DNA from: Amanita rubescens | Lineage: Eukaryota > Basidiomycota > Agaricomycetes > Agaricales > Amanitaceae | DNA: 64,000 bases | Assembly: GCA_015039365.1 (NCBI GenBank) | Contig: WION01000002.1 | Coordinates: forward strand, 1,550,001-1,614,000 | Direction: 5' to 3' | Part shown: positions 38,357 through 49,177 of the stretch, one piece after another | Position numbering within the stretch: position 1 is the first letter of the stretch | How the letters are laid out: each line of letters begins with the position of its first letter | Position numbers and translations under genes: made by a program | Notes under the pieces: model-generated | Told to the model about the DNA's origin: nothing | The model's database searches: none | What the model saw: only the letters and a program-made list of their open reading frames with translations

Positions 38357-39095
38357 ATGGGCAATGTTTGCAGAGTCATCTATAGACCTGATCCCGAGAA
38401 AATAGGCGAATACTACAGCGTCCTGCTCGTGCAAAAAAAGGTAAAAAGCCAACCTTCTCTGCGGACCGTCATCAATGAAACGCCATTCCCATCTTGATAG
38501 TATAGAATGTAGATAGCAGGAGGTAACGTTAACTTATTCGTTCGTTTGAGATGTGTTGATTGAGTCATTGCGATAGACAAGTAAACATGGAGACATTCCT
38601 TGGACAGCCTTCGCTAATTTGTTAATACAGGACGATCCCTCTTGCTGATATTGTGGATCGCCAGCGTAAGATAGTATCCAACTAGATCGCAGCTGATCAT
38701 TGATGCCTTTATTTTATCCTGCAGAATTTGTAATCGACTGGCACGCTAAAGAGTCAAAAAGCCGTTGGGGCGAACAGGCTTCAAGTCAGCAGCTGGACAA
38801 AGACTTTGGCACGCACGAGGGAGTTGACGTTGTCAAGATCGTCATCGAGAAAGGGGAGGAATATGATGACGAAGACGATTTGAGTGACTACGAGTGGGAT
38901 GGGCCCTCAGGGGTGGACTTGGACTCGGACGATTCCAGTGACACCGAGAGGGGAGGGCCCGTAGGGGTGAAGGACGAAGATTTCGAGAGATCGAAGAACG
39001 ATGTCGATGAATTGCAAAAGAATCCGCCGAATGTAACGGGAAGAATTGTTGCAGATAACAACTTGCCTGGATCTCCAGTCACTCCAAACCGATGA
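38357..39095 (+). CDS. SBDS-like (FYSH/RTC3-type) protein, array copy 1, with acidic tail
   Basis: Exons 38357-38440, 38506-38522 (17 nt), 38631-38665 and 38725-39095 give 168 aa. The first ~100 residues align by eye with copy 5 and with the RTC3/YHR087W family: CRVIYRPDPEKIGEYYSVLL, RTIPLADIVD, and QLDKDFGTHEGVDVVKIVIE. The FVIDWHAKES segment is diverged from the family's F-x-V-F-H-S-G-Q. The last ~65 residues are an acidic tail (DDEDDLSDYEWD.. DSDDSSDTE) absent from copy 5. RTC3 is a stress-responsive RNA-metabolism protein in yeast; role here unknown. The MGN-x-C start could allow lipidation but Arg at position 6 is against it. Confidence 0.75.
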
Positions 39096-39350
39096 TCGTG
39101 CCACGGCGCTTGAACAAGGATGTTTTTTAGACTTGTAGTGCCGACTTGAAGGCTACTCGTCTTGCGAGCTATTGTCATTTCACTCGCTTGTGAATCCCCG
39201 GGCCGTATATATATTTTACGTTTTCCATGTCCTCGTTATGCTATCAGAGTATGTTCCTGCAGGCAACGTCAAATGATCCACGGGAAGGACGAGGCTCATA
39301 AAAAGGCCGCCTTTCTACCATTAAGCCATTTATCAATTGATTTTCACCCG

Positions 39351-39860
39351 ATGCATATGGGCAATGTTTTCAAAGTTGTCTATCGACCTGATCCCGAGCA
39401 AACCGGCGAGTACTACTGCATCTTCGTCGACAAGGAAATGGAAACAGAAGCCAATCTTCTATGTGGGCCAACATAATGGTAACGCCGATTCAATCTTGAT
39501 AGTATAATAGATGGGAAGCAGGAGGTAATATCAACTTGTTCGTATCTGCGGAGAATGTGATTGATCGGGAGTCATCATGATAGACAAATAGGCCATGCAG
39601 AATCCTCTCGGACCGCTCTCGTTGATTTGTGGATACAGGACGACCCTTGTTGCTGACATCATGAGTACTAGGAGCCGGAGCCAGATTTTATTCTACAAAG
39701 ATTGAAATCGACTGGCATACCAAAAAACCAAGACGCAGGTGCCAATAGGCTTCAAATGAACAGCTAGATAAAAACTCTGGCACACATAGCTGCTGACGAT
39801 ATGTAAATGCTTGTCCGGATCTCCAGTCACAGAACCAGCGCTTGAACAACTTGGATGACA
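39351..39860 (+). pseudogene. SBDS-like array copy 2, decayed
   Basis: ATG 39351/39357 opens with MGNVFKVVYRPDPEQTGEYY, so exon 1 is conserved. The splice donor after exon 1 is lost: GGTAAAAAG of copies 1, 3 and 5 is GAAATGG here. The microexon, the third exon (39639 onward) and the fourth exon remain recognisable, but exon 4 reads IEIDWHTKKPRRRCQ and then a stop. I read it as a pseudogene of the same four-exon structure. Confidence 0.7.
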
Positions 39861-40087
39861 TCGTCGACGTCGTCGTCTAGCCTGTTTTTGTTTCATTTGT
39901 TGCCCTCCGCGTAAATGCCACGTATATATGTTGGGTACGTGTTCTCGATAAGCTATCAACGTACGTTCTCCGAAGGTGATGTCAAGTGACTCACTGGCAA
40001 GGCCAATAAGAAGTTCATTAAAAGCCACCCTTCAACCATTAAGCCACTTGTCAACTCATTCTAGCCTCGAGTGCCCTCCAATGCACC

Positions 40088-40650
40088 ATGGGCAACACAT
40101 GTAGAGTCGTCTATAGACCCGATCCAGAGAAAAGGGATGAGTACTACAGCATCCTTCTCAAGCAGGCAAAGGTAAAAAAGCTAATCTTCGCTGCGGACCG
40201 ACACCAATGATAACGCCCATTTTGATAGTATAGAAAGTGGAAAGCAGGTGGTATGTGAGCTCATTCCATTCTCCGGAGATGCGATTGATCGACAGTCATC
40301 GTGATAGACAAGTGAACAAGCTGGGTTTTCTCGGGACGCTCCCGCTAACTTGTCAATGCAGGACAATCCCTCTAGCAGATATTGTGCATTTTCAGGGTAG
40401 GATACGATTCAACTAGATCGAAGTCGACTATTGATGCCTAGATTTTATTCCGCAGAGTTTCGAATTGACCGGCACGCTAAAAAATCAATACACAAGTGAG
40501 GTAAACAAGCTTCGAATCAGCATCTAGACGATGACTTTGGCACGCACGAGGAAGTTGAAGTCGTCAAAATCATCCTTGAGAAAGGGGAGGAATATGTCAA
40601 AGACCGTGACGATGATACTTGGCTTGGTCTCGTGGTCGCTGACGTCGATG
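40088..40650 (+). pseudogene. SBDS-like array copy 3, one nonsense codon
   Basis: All four exons and their splice sites are preserved: MGNTCRVVYRPDPEKRDEYY, the 17-nt exon (ending AGGTG before GTATGT), TIPLADIVHFQ, then FRIDRHAKKSIHK followed by TGA. The codon corresponds to the Trp of copy 1 (SRWGEQ), so a single TGG-to-TGA change explains it. The frame continues cleanly beyond it through HLDDDFGTHEEVEVVKIILEKG. It is either a very young pseudogene or makes a truncated product. Confidence 0.65.
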
Positions 40651-40789
40651 CATCATATCCGTGTTGAACAATAGTGATTGTAGAGCGAGAATACCGCTAC
40701 CGCATGTAACGATTTGAATTGCTGCAGATGATAACTTGGCCGGACTCGCTCCTGTAAATCGATTATCATGCCACGAGCCACTTAAACAA

Positions 40790-41370
40790 AAGTGCCCCTG
40801 CGGTGCCGACTTCGTTACTCGTTCTGCCATCTGAGTATGTTCTCAGGCAACGTCAAGCCTGAGTGACCCCGAAGCCAAAGCCAAGACAGGGTCCATAGAC
40901 GCCACGTTCCAATCATTATTAGTATGGCATCCTCCTCCATCGAGAAAAGGTAAAAGCTAATCTTCTCTGCGGATTGACATTGATGATAAAGCGGTTCTCG
41001 TCTAGATAGTGTGGAGAGTGGAAAGCGGGAGGTAATGTTAGCCTGTTCGGTTTTCTGGAAATGCGATTGATCAGGGGTCGTGATAGACAAGTGGGTATGC
41101 AGCGGGCCGCTTCTACTGATTTACCCGTGCAGGACGATCCCTCTTGCTGATATCACAGCGTAAGATTGGGTTCAACTAGATGGGAGCATACTGTTGATGT
41201 TATTCTGAAACGACAGGCACGCTGAAGAATCAAGACGCGAGTGGGGCAAATAGGTTTCGAATCAGAAGGTAGATGACGACTTTGGCGCGCACGAGGAAAC
41301 TTGACGCCGTTAAAGTCATTCTCGAGAAAGAGGAGGAATATCGTCCCTACGATGGGGATGATGTGATTAT
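40790..41370 (+). pseudogene. SBDS-like array copy 4, heavily decayed
   Basis: Only pieces remain: the upstream segment (AGTATGTTCTCAGGCAACGTC), the end of exon 1 at ~40921-40950 (its MGN..YRPDP part is gone), the microexon at ~41013-41031, exon 3 at ~41132-41160, and exon 4 at ~41216-41345 with in-frame stops. No product is expected. Confidence 0.65.
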
Positions 41371-41704
41371 ATATTCATGGGTGTTGTAGCACTGCTAATT
41401 CCTAATCATTGTATGATCGTTATTCGAAGTCTGAAGCTTGAAAAATAGTGAATACGACCACCGCGTTGGATTGCTGCAAATGAACTTGACCGGAAAGTTT
41501 CCGTTCACTGTGAATCGACTCACTGGTTAGTATCATTGTGCCACGGCGCTTGAACAAAGGTGTCCGGGTCCTTGCGGCGCCAACTTGTCTTGCCAGCCGT
41601 CATTGTTTTACATGTTTTACGTTTACGTGTTCGAACCATCTGACCCCAATTGAAGGTCGCGTGACGTCAGCCGGAACGACGTCATGACTCATACGACGCA
41701 GGTT

Positions 41705-41710
41705 TATAAA
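41705..41710 (+). promoter_or_regulatory. TATA box of array copy 5
   Basis: TATAAA, 62 bp upstream of the ATG at 41772, within a segment (CGCCGCCTTTCGACCAT) shared by the upstream regions of all copies. In copies 1, 2 and 3 the box reads CATAAA, CATAAA and CATTAAA at the same place. Confidence 0.55.
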
Positions 41711-41771
41711 CGCCGCCTTTCGACCATCAAGCTACTTGTCCTTCTCATTTTAGCTCCAAATACTCTCCACC

Positions 41772-42396
41772 ATGGTCAAAAGCATTTGCAGAGTTGTTTA
41801 TAAACCTGATCACGATAAAACCGACGAATACATCGTCATCGTCAACCCGACAGAGGTAAAAAGTCTATCATCTCCTCCGCAGACCGACTTAAACTCATCA
41901 ATGATAACGCGAACACCATCTTGATAGTATAGAAAGTGGAAAGATGGAGGTAATTATGATTCTGTCGTTTCATCGGAGATGCGACTGATCGTGAACGTTG
42001 AACTTGTTGTATAGACACGTAATATGCGGGATCTTTTCGGTTGGCTCTCGCTAATTCAATTGTTACCGTTGATACAGGACGATCCCTCTTGCCGATGTCG
42101 TGGATGGTGAGATAGAGCTCAATCAAGACCGGATCTGATTGTTGATGTGATTCTCTACAGCGTTTGATGTGTTCCACTCTGGTCAAGGATCGCAAGGAAT
42201 CTTGGGCAAGGCTTCGAATCAGCAGCTGGATAACGACTTTGGCACGCACAAAGATGTCGATGTCATCACTGCCGTCCTCCGAAAGGGAAAGGAGCAATCC
42301 GGCGATGCAATTCGCTCCGGCCCTAATGCGACGAATATGTCGAGGGGTAGCGCCGCGTCGATTGACAACAAAGGGAAGGGTAATATGATAGGATAG
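41772..42396 (+). CDS. SBDS-like (FYSH/RTC3-type) protein, array copy 5, canonical
   Basis: Exons 41772-41855, 41933-41949 (17 nt), 42078-42106 and 42161-42396 give 121 aa. It reads CRVVYKPDHDKTDEYIVIVN, KVERWRRTIPLADVVD, FDVFHSGQGSQGILGKASNQ and DNDFGTHKDVDVITAVLRKG. That is the full fungal SBDS-N-domain (FYSH) family sequence, including the C-terminal Ser/Gly-rich tail. It is therefore the likely ancestral member of the array. Yeast RTC3 is a small stress-induced cytoplasmic protein linked to RNA metabolism; direct function unknown. TATA box at 41705. Confidence 0.88.
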
Positions 42397-42768
42397 GTGA
42401 TGTTTGAGGCAATGCTCTATTGTCGATCCGGAGATGAGCGGCGATTGTAGAAAGACTATATTCATTATTGTACCAACATGCATGTAACAGATCGAATTGC
42501 GGCAGATGTCAACTCGTCTTGTCCATTCTCTGCGAACCAGTCTTGTGTGCCACGTCGCGTAATGTGATAGGTTCATGCACTCGGACGAACTGTTGTTTCC
42601 GTGAAACGGTCAGATGCACCGATTTCCAAAATTAGCGGTAAACTCAAGGTTATATCTGATAACTCTTATTGTGCGGATAAATATGTATTATGCCGGTAGA
42701 TATATTATTCATAGAATGGTCACGATAGGTGCTAATAGATCCCTAACAGATCAGAGCATCGCGATTCG
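42397..42768. other. Convergent spacer
   Basis: About 370 bp between array copy 5 and the 3' end of afg1. No other feature seen. Confidence 0.45.
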
Positions 42769-44632
42769 TCACTTCTGCCCGGCGGTCTCCGCCCATTCCT
42801 TGCTGCCCATTTGAACTAGTCGCGAGCAAGCACGTGCGAAAGCGAATATCTCCTCTTCACCTGAGAACATGGAGCTGCGTCCAACAATGTCCGTGGAGAG
42901 GCCCTAGAAATGGGGATAAGTCACCTTGGTGACTATGCAGGGTAGAATACATACTAGGTCATCCATGACGCTTCTCATATGATCAGATATGCCTGAGTTT
43001 CCTTCGCCTGCGGAGGATACACTACTGTCTGAGAATACTTGATAGACAGGGACTTCAGACGTCACAAATAGCTTTGTTTTGCTCTCATAGCATGCTGTTA
43101 TAACATACGAAGTCAGAGAGGTATGCGATATTTAAAGTGTATCTCACCATCAATGAAAGTAATGAACCGGCGTGCCTATTATAAACAAAGGGGTTAGATC
43201 TGCTGCGGATGTTTTTAGAAGAATGCTCAAAGGGCATACCATGTCTTTGCTGTCAAGTCCCATCTTGGGCACGTCAAGCACGAATACGGTTTCAAATGTA
43301 TTTGTCACTTCTAAATAATCCGCAGCGCTCAAGGGCTGGGCGCAGAGATCGTGGAAACGGAATTTAGCGACTTTGCTCGTGCTCTCAGGAACCGCCAAAC
43401 TGCGCCCCCAGATCTTGAGTTCGCGGTTCTTAACTGGCGGATCATTTGGATCGTTTTGCGCAAGTGCTTGAAAGATCTTGTGTATTTCCGAGTCGTTTTC
43501 AGGGGTCAGCGGATGGAAATAGACTTGGGAAAGTGCACGCGGGATTCGACGGTAATCTGGATGCTAGATGGTCAAGTGGACAAGGAGAAAGAAGTAAGCA
43601 TTGTTACCTGTTCCAGAATTCAAGTCTGTTACGTCAAATTGAGATTTGAGGAGCTCGATCGCAGGAATGAAACTGGATCGCTGGATACCGTTCTTGTAAA
43701 GCTCGTCTGGATGCCGGCTGCGTACGAGAAGTGTTAGAAGAACCCGATCTTGTGCTTGAAATAGGACATTACTTGGATGTTATGACGCATACAACGCCAT
43801 AGTTGAGCAACGATTCCAGAAGCCTTCGAAGAATCATGGCGTCTGCAATATCAGTCACCTATTACGTCGTCGATTAGTCACGAACTCGTCAAGCACTTGG
43901 GGTTGCATACCTGAAACTCGTCAAAGCATAATACGCTGGCATCCTGGGCAAGGTCTCTCGCTACCGGAACTATTGGGTCGCCGCCGCGATGGCCCATGGC
44001 GAGCTTGGCAGCATGCAGCCGCTTGTGTACGTCGATCATAAAGGCATGGAAGTGGACACGACGTTTCCGCGTGATCGTGGCAGGAAGCGCTTGGTAGAAG
44101 ATGTCCATAAGCATCGTCTTACCTGTCCCTACGTCACCATATAGGTAGAGACCTTTGGGGACCGAGGGAGGCGGTGCCGTCGGTGCGGCCGGCTCACGGG
44201 ATAGGAGCCTTGTAAACTGGAGAAACATGAGGGATGGATCCACGGGATGTTCGTCCGACTTACGAATGAAGTCAGGGGAGCCGGAGAAAATATTGGCGGA
44301 GGAGTGTAGTGTAACAGTTTGTCATGTAGATCCTGCAGTTTCCGTATGATTCTAGTTTGGTGGCCGTCTCCATGCAGAATGCCCGATTCTAATAGTTTGT
44401 GGTATTGTTCTATAGGTGTAATAGATGGTAATGGGTCTTTGATTGGCTGGATATTCGCTTCCGGGGATGCGGTTGGGTGCTCAGGGGGGTATGAGTCTAC
44501 TGCCAGTGAAGAGTTGAGAGCTCTCCCCTGCGATGAGCGGGTTGAAACCGGAGCTCGTTGGGCCCATTGAATGAGCAGCCGCCGAGTCCTGTACTGCGCG
44601 CAGGCAGAGAGGATGGTTCGAGCGGCTCGCAT
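42769..44632 (-). CDS. afg1: AFG1/LACE1-family mitochondrial ATPase
   Basis: A multi-exon gene from ATG 44632 to TGA 42769. The presequence is basic (MRAARTILSACAQYRTRRLL). Walker A is GLYLYGDVGTGKTMLMD and Walker B is SVLCFDEFQ, followed by VTDIADAMILRRLLESLL and FHAFMIDVHKRLH. The C-terminus has RRFITFIDACYESKTKL and a tail rich in Ser and Gly. AFG1 proteins are inner-membrane-associated ATPases of mitochondrial protein quality control. Start codons of afg1 and the divergent ureF are only 47 bp apart. Splice phases I checked are consistent. Confidence 0.93.
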
Positions 44633-44679
44633 GGAAGGTGGGAGTAGCGGATAACCGGGTATTCGGCAGACGCGGCACG

Positions 44680-45562
44680 ATGAACGACGACGACGACGAA
44701 ACTTTCATTTTGCTCGTCTTATCCGACAGTAATCTTCCAACTGGCTCTTTTGTCGCCTCAAGCGGTCTCGAATCTTACTTCAAGCATGGCTTCTCTTCCC
44801 TCTTTCCTTCATCAGAACATGCCCTTGTCTCCTTTATCCGTCAAAGCATCCCAACCTACGCTCGCAGCGCTCTTCCCTTCGTGACCGATGCCCATCGTAT
44901 TATTTCTGCAGCAAAGGACTCTCATACCACACTCACCAGTCTGCTTGCTCTCGATCAGCTATATGAGGCGTCAAATCTGAACCACGTTGCCCGTCGTGCA
45001 TCTACAACTCAGGGTGTCGCTCTTCTGACCCTCTTCTCAAAGGGTTTATCCAAACCGCCGATCCATGCCGATACCTTCAAAGACGGTTCCCCTCCCAACC
45101 AACAATCTTCCCTCCTTTCCAGTCTCGTAGGCGAGTTCAAACTCCTCGTCCGACGGGAAGAGACGCCGGGTCACCTACCAGTTTGCTGGGGTATTCTCAC
45201 AGGAGCCCTGGGTCTTTCATTAGGTTCGCATCGCTCTTCAACCCTGTTATTTGTGCTATGCCGATGAAGTTACAGAACGTGCACAATATCTCCATCTATT
45301 CTTGCATGCACGGGGATTACTGTCGGCCTCTGTCCGGTTAGGTGATATTGGACCGTATCGCTCTCAGCAGCTTCTGCTGCACGTTGTGCGACCTTTGGTG
45401 GCAGCAGAGGCCACTCGTTGCGCCCGCTTCCGCACTGGCCTTCTAGATGAGGACGATGTAAATTTTAATGTGGTGATGGATGGCCCAGCGAATACATGGC
45501 CCCTGGGCGAAGTGACAGCTGCGCGGCACGACTCGCAGTACTCCCGTGTTTTTAATAGCTGA
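44680..45562 (+). CDS. ureF: Urease accessory protein UreF
   Basis: Exons 44680-45223 and 45276-45562 give 276 aa. The N-terminus has the UreF signature LVLSDSNLPTGSFVASSGLES, and the C-terminal half reads LFLHARGLLSASVRLGDIGPY. UreF works with UreD and UreG to load nickel into apo-urease in the cytosol, so the genome should encode urease and the other accessory proteins. The divergent afg1 gene is unrelated in function; the shared 47-bp spacer must contain both promoters or overlap the 5' UTRs. Confidence 0.94.
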
Positions 45563-45806
45563 GTTGCATGTACGATATAGGTGTTTGTAGCATAGATCTG
45601 ATGCGTTTATATCAACTTTTCTTTGACCACAGCGGTTTGCTAGCCACTTGAGGCTAAAACCCTCCACCTTTCAGGTTGCGGGGATCATGATATCCATATA
45701 ATGTTCCCTCGTTGAATACACGTTTGATATATATATCGATGACGTGCTGGCGAATCTCGTCTCAACCAGACTTCGATCCGTGCGTCTCTCCGTGCAAAAC
45801 ATTAAG
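45563..45806. other. Intergenic
   Basis: About 245 bp; AT-rich with a TATATATAT run near 45727-45737. No gene seen. Confidence 0.4.
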
Positions 45807-46591
45807 ATGTCGATGTTCGAAGGTTCTCAAAACTTCATCATAAATGGTAGCTATTTCATCAGCCAATCTGGTGAGGAGCAGTCAATCGACGACGGTTAGT
45901 TTAACGTAATCCCATGGTTAAGGGCCAGGAACTCAACACTTATTCCAACAGTTCTGGAGAGGCTGAAAGACGCCACTGCACCAAGAGTTACCCATGCATC
46001 AATTGACCGTGCGTCGTATCCAGATATCAACATTGACTCCGGTCTGCTCCCTAAGCTGCTATCTCCGCGCTCAGACGAGCGCAGTGAGAAACTCTACTTC
46101 ATTCACAGCATCGGTGCCTCGTATGTTCAAGCTTAGAGGAACATATAGTAAATCACTGTTCGCAGCCAGGCATCCTCCTCGCTAGCTTCTTCTTTCGTCG
46201 TCGTGGCCCGTCAGGTGTCTGGCCTGCCGACTACAGACGACTTGTCCCGACCATCGCTTATCAAATTTGCGCGTCGCGCAGCTGTCCTCGGAAGCTCAAA
46301 ACAGAAATTCTGGGAGCTTTCTACATGGAACCTAATATTCCCGAGCAAACTGTGCATAACCAATTCCAAAAACTACTCATCTCGCCGCTTCGCAAGTTCT
46401 CTCAGGACCTCACCTCCACCCCCGTTATCATCGTCCTCGATTCAATCCATCATTGCGAAGATGTTAAGCACATCATTACCCCAATTGTTCAGGTGATAGA
46501 TGAACTGCCGACTGACGAACACCAAGTCAATATGAAGTTTGTCGCTTCTTCCCAACCAAACCCGTTCTGCGCCCAGCCAACTCCACTCTAG
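45807..46591 (+). pseudogene. NACHT-type NLR remnant
   Basis: The opening MSMFEGSQNFIINGSYFISQ is typical of the N-terminus of agaric NACHT proteins. Downstream pieces in different frames read SASFFFRRRG, LVPTIAYQICAS, FQKLLISPLRKFSQ and VIIVLDSIHHCED (Walker B region). The Walker A segment expected before them is absent, frames change several times, and the sensor repeats are missing. It is a truncated relic of an NLR-like gene. Confidence 0.7.
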
Positions 46592-46910
46592 GTGCCACAT
46601 CTTTACACAATGCCACAAGTACCAGGTTTCCTTTCCCTCCATGCGCGAATGGCTGCGAGACAAGGACAATGATATAAGTCCTTCCTTAAGTTTATAGCAC
46701 CTGATTACATCTCAATTTTCCTCTGACTTCTCAATCTTGTCGTACATGGCGCGAGGTACTTCTTGGCCAATTACACTGTCCTTTGGCTACCATACGGATG
46801 TACTCTTTCTATTCGGAAAAAAAAAGAGACCTGCCATTTTTTTATGTCGTGGGAACATTATATATTTAATCGTCGTCAACTGGCTCTTGACACTTGTTGC
46901 CCTTACCATC

Positions 46911-48371
46911 ATGTGCCAGACAAATAGGTCTAGTGAGTAGGCTGCACTTTTTCATTTAGTTTTGCTAACAAATGCAGATGAACGGAAACGTAAAGGCACA
47001 TGGAAGTCGGGGAACCCAAAACGAGCAAAGGTGGCGCCGCTCTCAACTTTTCCAATCAATCGCCTTTTCCCCGAGATCCTCGCAGAAATATTCTGGAACT
47101 GCCTACCCGAGCCGAGTCTGGTGTATACCATGTCAAAGAACGAAGCCCCTCTTTTACTATGTTGCGTCTGTTCATCGTGGCGGAACCTAGCGTTGGCTAC
47201 ACCTGCACTATGGACCACTGTGGGGGTAACGATTGACAAGCGGACTATGAAACCATTAGTCGGCGGTCAAGTTATCAATACTTGGCTGGAGCGGTCGGGA
47301 ACTCTCCCTTTGGTGTTGAATTTGATCTATTGGCCACTCGGGCCTCGGCGCATCATGCCCACCATCCTCGAAACCATTTTAACCGTATTTTACTCCCATT
47401 CATCCAGGTGGCAGACCGTGACTCTCTATCTGCCTGAACCTCCGCTAATGTCAATTCCGCGATTGGACGCACCCCTCTTGCGGTCATTTTCTCTTGAAGG
47501 GACATGGGACAGACCCATGTGTTTTCCGTTCAGCAAAACTCCACGCCTCACAACATTAAATTGGCCTTTCCCACTTGATGTTCCTGCGAAACCGCAAATT
47601 CCCTGGTATCAAATTTCCTGTTTACACATCCCGCGTGGGATGACATATTTTTCCACGTCGGAAGTGATTCGCTCATGTCCAAAATTGGAGGACTTGAACG
47701 TGAATTTTGCTCCGCTCAGCGGTACCGCGATGGTCGTGGATAGTCGTCCCCTTCGCAAATCCGCTGTAAAGAGCCACTCTTTACGGGAGCTTTGTATCAC
47801 TGTTTGGGGGGATAGCAGCCCTTTCCTAGATTCATTGATGTTGCCCGCGTTGAAGGAATTCGAATTTAAAGTGGATCCTAGCGGCAATGCCCCCTTGACG
47901 ACGCCTCCTGTTCACAATGCCATTCTAGACCTTCTCACCCGCTCCAACTGTAAACTGGACAGGCTGGAACTTGGTAATTGTGGTTTCAGTCCTTCCGCAA
48001 TTCTAAGGTGCTTCGAACATAAGAGCTTGGAAACGATCGAGGCACTTTGGATTTGGAATGGCCGTGACCAGCTCCGAATGATCAACGACGAGGTTCTTGT
48101 CTGCCTAACTATCCTCCCTTCTTCCTCTCCGTCTCGCATATTATTGCCTAAATTGCGGCGGCTGAAACTTGACATGTGTCTGGCCGCATCACCTGGCATG
48201 CTGGGTAGAATGGTGCATTCACGACGCTTTCTATCGGGAAAGCACGGGGTAGAACGACTGGAATATTTTGGGGTTATGGACCGAGAGCTCCACCATGCAG
48301 ATAAGCATGCGATTAACAGGGCAGCTTCCAATGGACTTGTAACAAGCACTATGAACATCCAACAAGGCTGA
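46911..48371 (+). CDS. F-box protein, copy 1
   Basis: Exons 46911-46932 and 46978-48371 give 464 aa. The F-box is INRLFPEILAEIFWNCLPE and LLLCCVCSSWRNLALATPALW (residues ~30-90), followed by ~350 residues with irregular leucine-rich features (CPKLEDLNV, KLDRLELGNCGFS, LPKLRRLKLDMC). Such proteins are SCF ubiquitin-ligase substrate adaptors. It is a close tandem paralogue of copy 2, 1.2 kb downstream. The C-terminus differs: copy 1 ends MNIQQG, but the sequence for a copy-2-like end (ALASFFAMFD) persists out of frame just after it, so a frameshift has probably replaced the tail. Confidence 0.85.
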
Positions 48372-48614
48372 ATCACGTAGAGCACTGGCATCATTTTTCG
48401 CAATGTTTGATTAGCATACAATGTCCACATGCCATGTTAGGCTATGAAATGTTATAATATGACGATTGGTTGAGAACGCCCAAGTGGCGATACATAATTT
48501 CTTGAAATCACTCGTCGTCGACGAATAGGACAGATGTGGAGACCGCCATCAATGATCAAACGACATGACCGATAATGCTATCAAACGCAATTTTTCCGGT
48601 CATCTCTCTTGAAT

Positions 48615-48889
48615 CTAAAATTCCTGATTCAGATAGAAAGGCGCCTCAGACGATGCACGGCTTGCCTCTTTAGCTGGCTCTTCTAACCAGCGACTTTCAT
48701 CATTAGGGGCGGAAGGATGATCCAACCACACTATCGGCATTTCAAAGAAGGCATAGACAGCCGCGTCCATAGAAGTGATGTTTGGAAAAGGCTGAATTTC
48801 GTCACCATTCAGCTCATCGTGGAGTTGGACTTGAGTTGAACGCCTCCAAAGCTCTCTGAAAATTTCCAGAGTGATCCAGAGCGTTCGTC
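48615..48889 (-). pseudogene. Orphan C-terminal exon of an unrecognised gene
   Basis: On the minus strand, after a clean CAG acceptor, about 90 codons are open to a TAG. They read GRTLWITLEIFRELWRR, DELNGDEIQPFPNITS and MPIVWLDHPSAPNDES in pieces. There is no start codon and no upstream exon I can attach. The sequence around its stop (CTATCTGAATC.. AATTTTAG) is repeated at about 48983-49004. I take it as the 3' remnant of a gene, possibly duplicated. Confidence 0.4.
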
Positions 48890-49022
48890 CTGCACAATGT
48901 TAGTGAATCAGTATCCCTTTTGCAAAGAAACGAATTTTCATCGACAGTGTATGGCACACCAATACCCATCTCTCACGAGAGCCTAAAATTATCGATTCAG
49001 ATAGCAGGAGCATCGACCGAGG

Positions 49023-49100
49023 ACGATTGAAACACAGCGCCGAATGATTTCCCAGGCCCAGACACCTTGTTCCACGTGTATTTTAGCCATGCCAATCCAT
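49023..49100 (+). pseudogene. ORC2 5' fragment
   Basis: The stretch matches 58715-58793 around the start of ORC2: GATTGAAACAC, CGCCGAATGATTTC, then CGTGTATTTTAGCCATGCCA against CGCGTACTTTAGCCATGCCA, with small gaps. It is a short non-functional duplicate located 9.7 kb from ORC2. Confidence 0.6.
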
Positions 49101-49177
49101 CCTACGAATATATTTCAATCCTAGCTGCTATCGTAATTTTATTATCTCATCAAAGAATTGAATATTTCATTTTTTTG

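Larger units (their letters stand above)
38357..42396 (+). repeat. Tandem array of five SBDS-like gene units (about 0.7-1.0 kb each)
   Basis: Five head-to-tail units share a promoter block, exon 1, a 17-nt exon 2 preceded by TTGATAGTATAG, exon 3 (GACGATCCCTCTTGC) and exon 4 (TTTGGCACGCACGA). Start codons at 38357, 39357, 40088, (lost) and 41772 set the spacing. Copies 1 and 5 are intact; 2-4 are pseudogenes of increasing age. Unequal crossing-over is the simplest origin. Confidence 0.8.

Noticed and set aside
38357..38374. N-myristoylation signal in array copies starting MGN
   Set aside because: Gly2 is present but Arg at position 6 is unfavourable, and the canonical copy 5 starts MVK, so lipidation is not supported.
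41842..42576. 244-aa frame antisense to array copy 5
   Set aside because: It crosses all exons and introns of the well-supported SBDS-like gene and has no motif.
47912..48430. 172-aa frame antisense to F-box copy 1, with a matching one in copy 2
   Set aside because: Present in both copies only because the sense sequence is duplicated; no independent evidence of coding.
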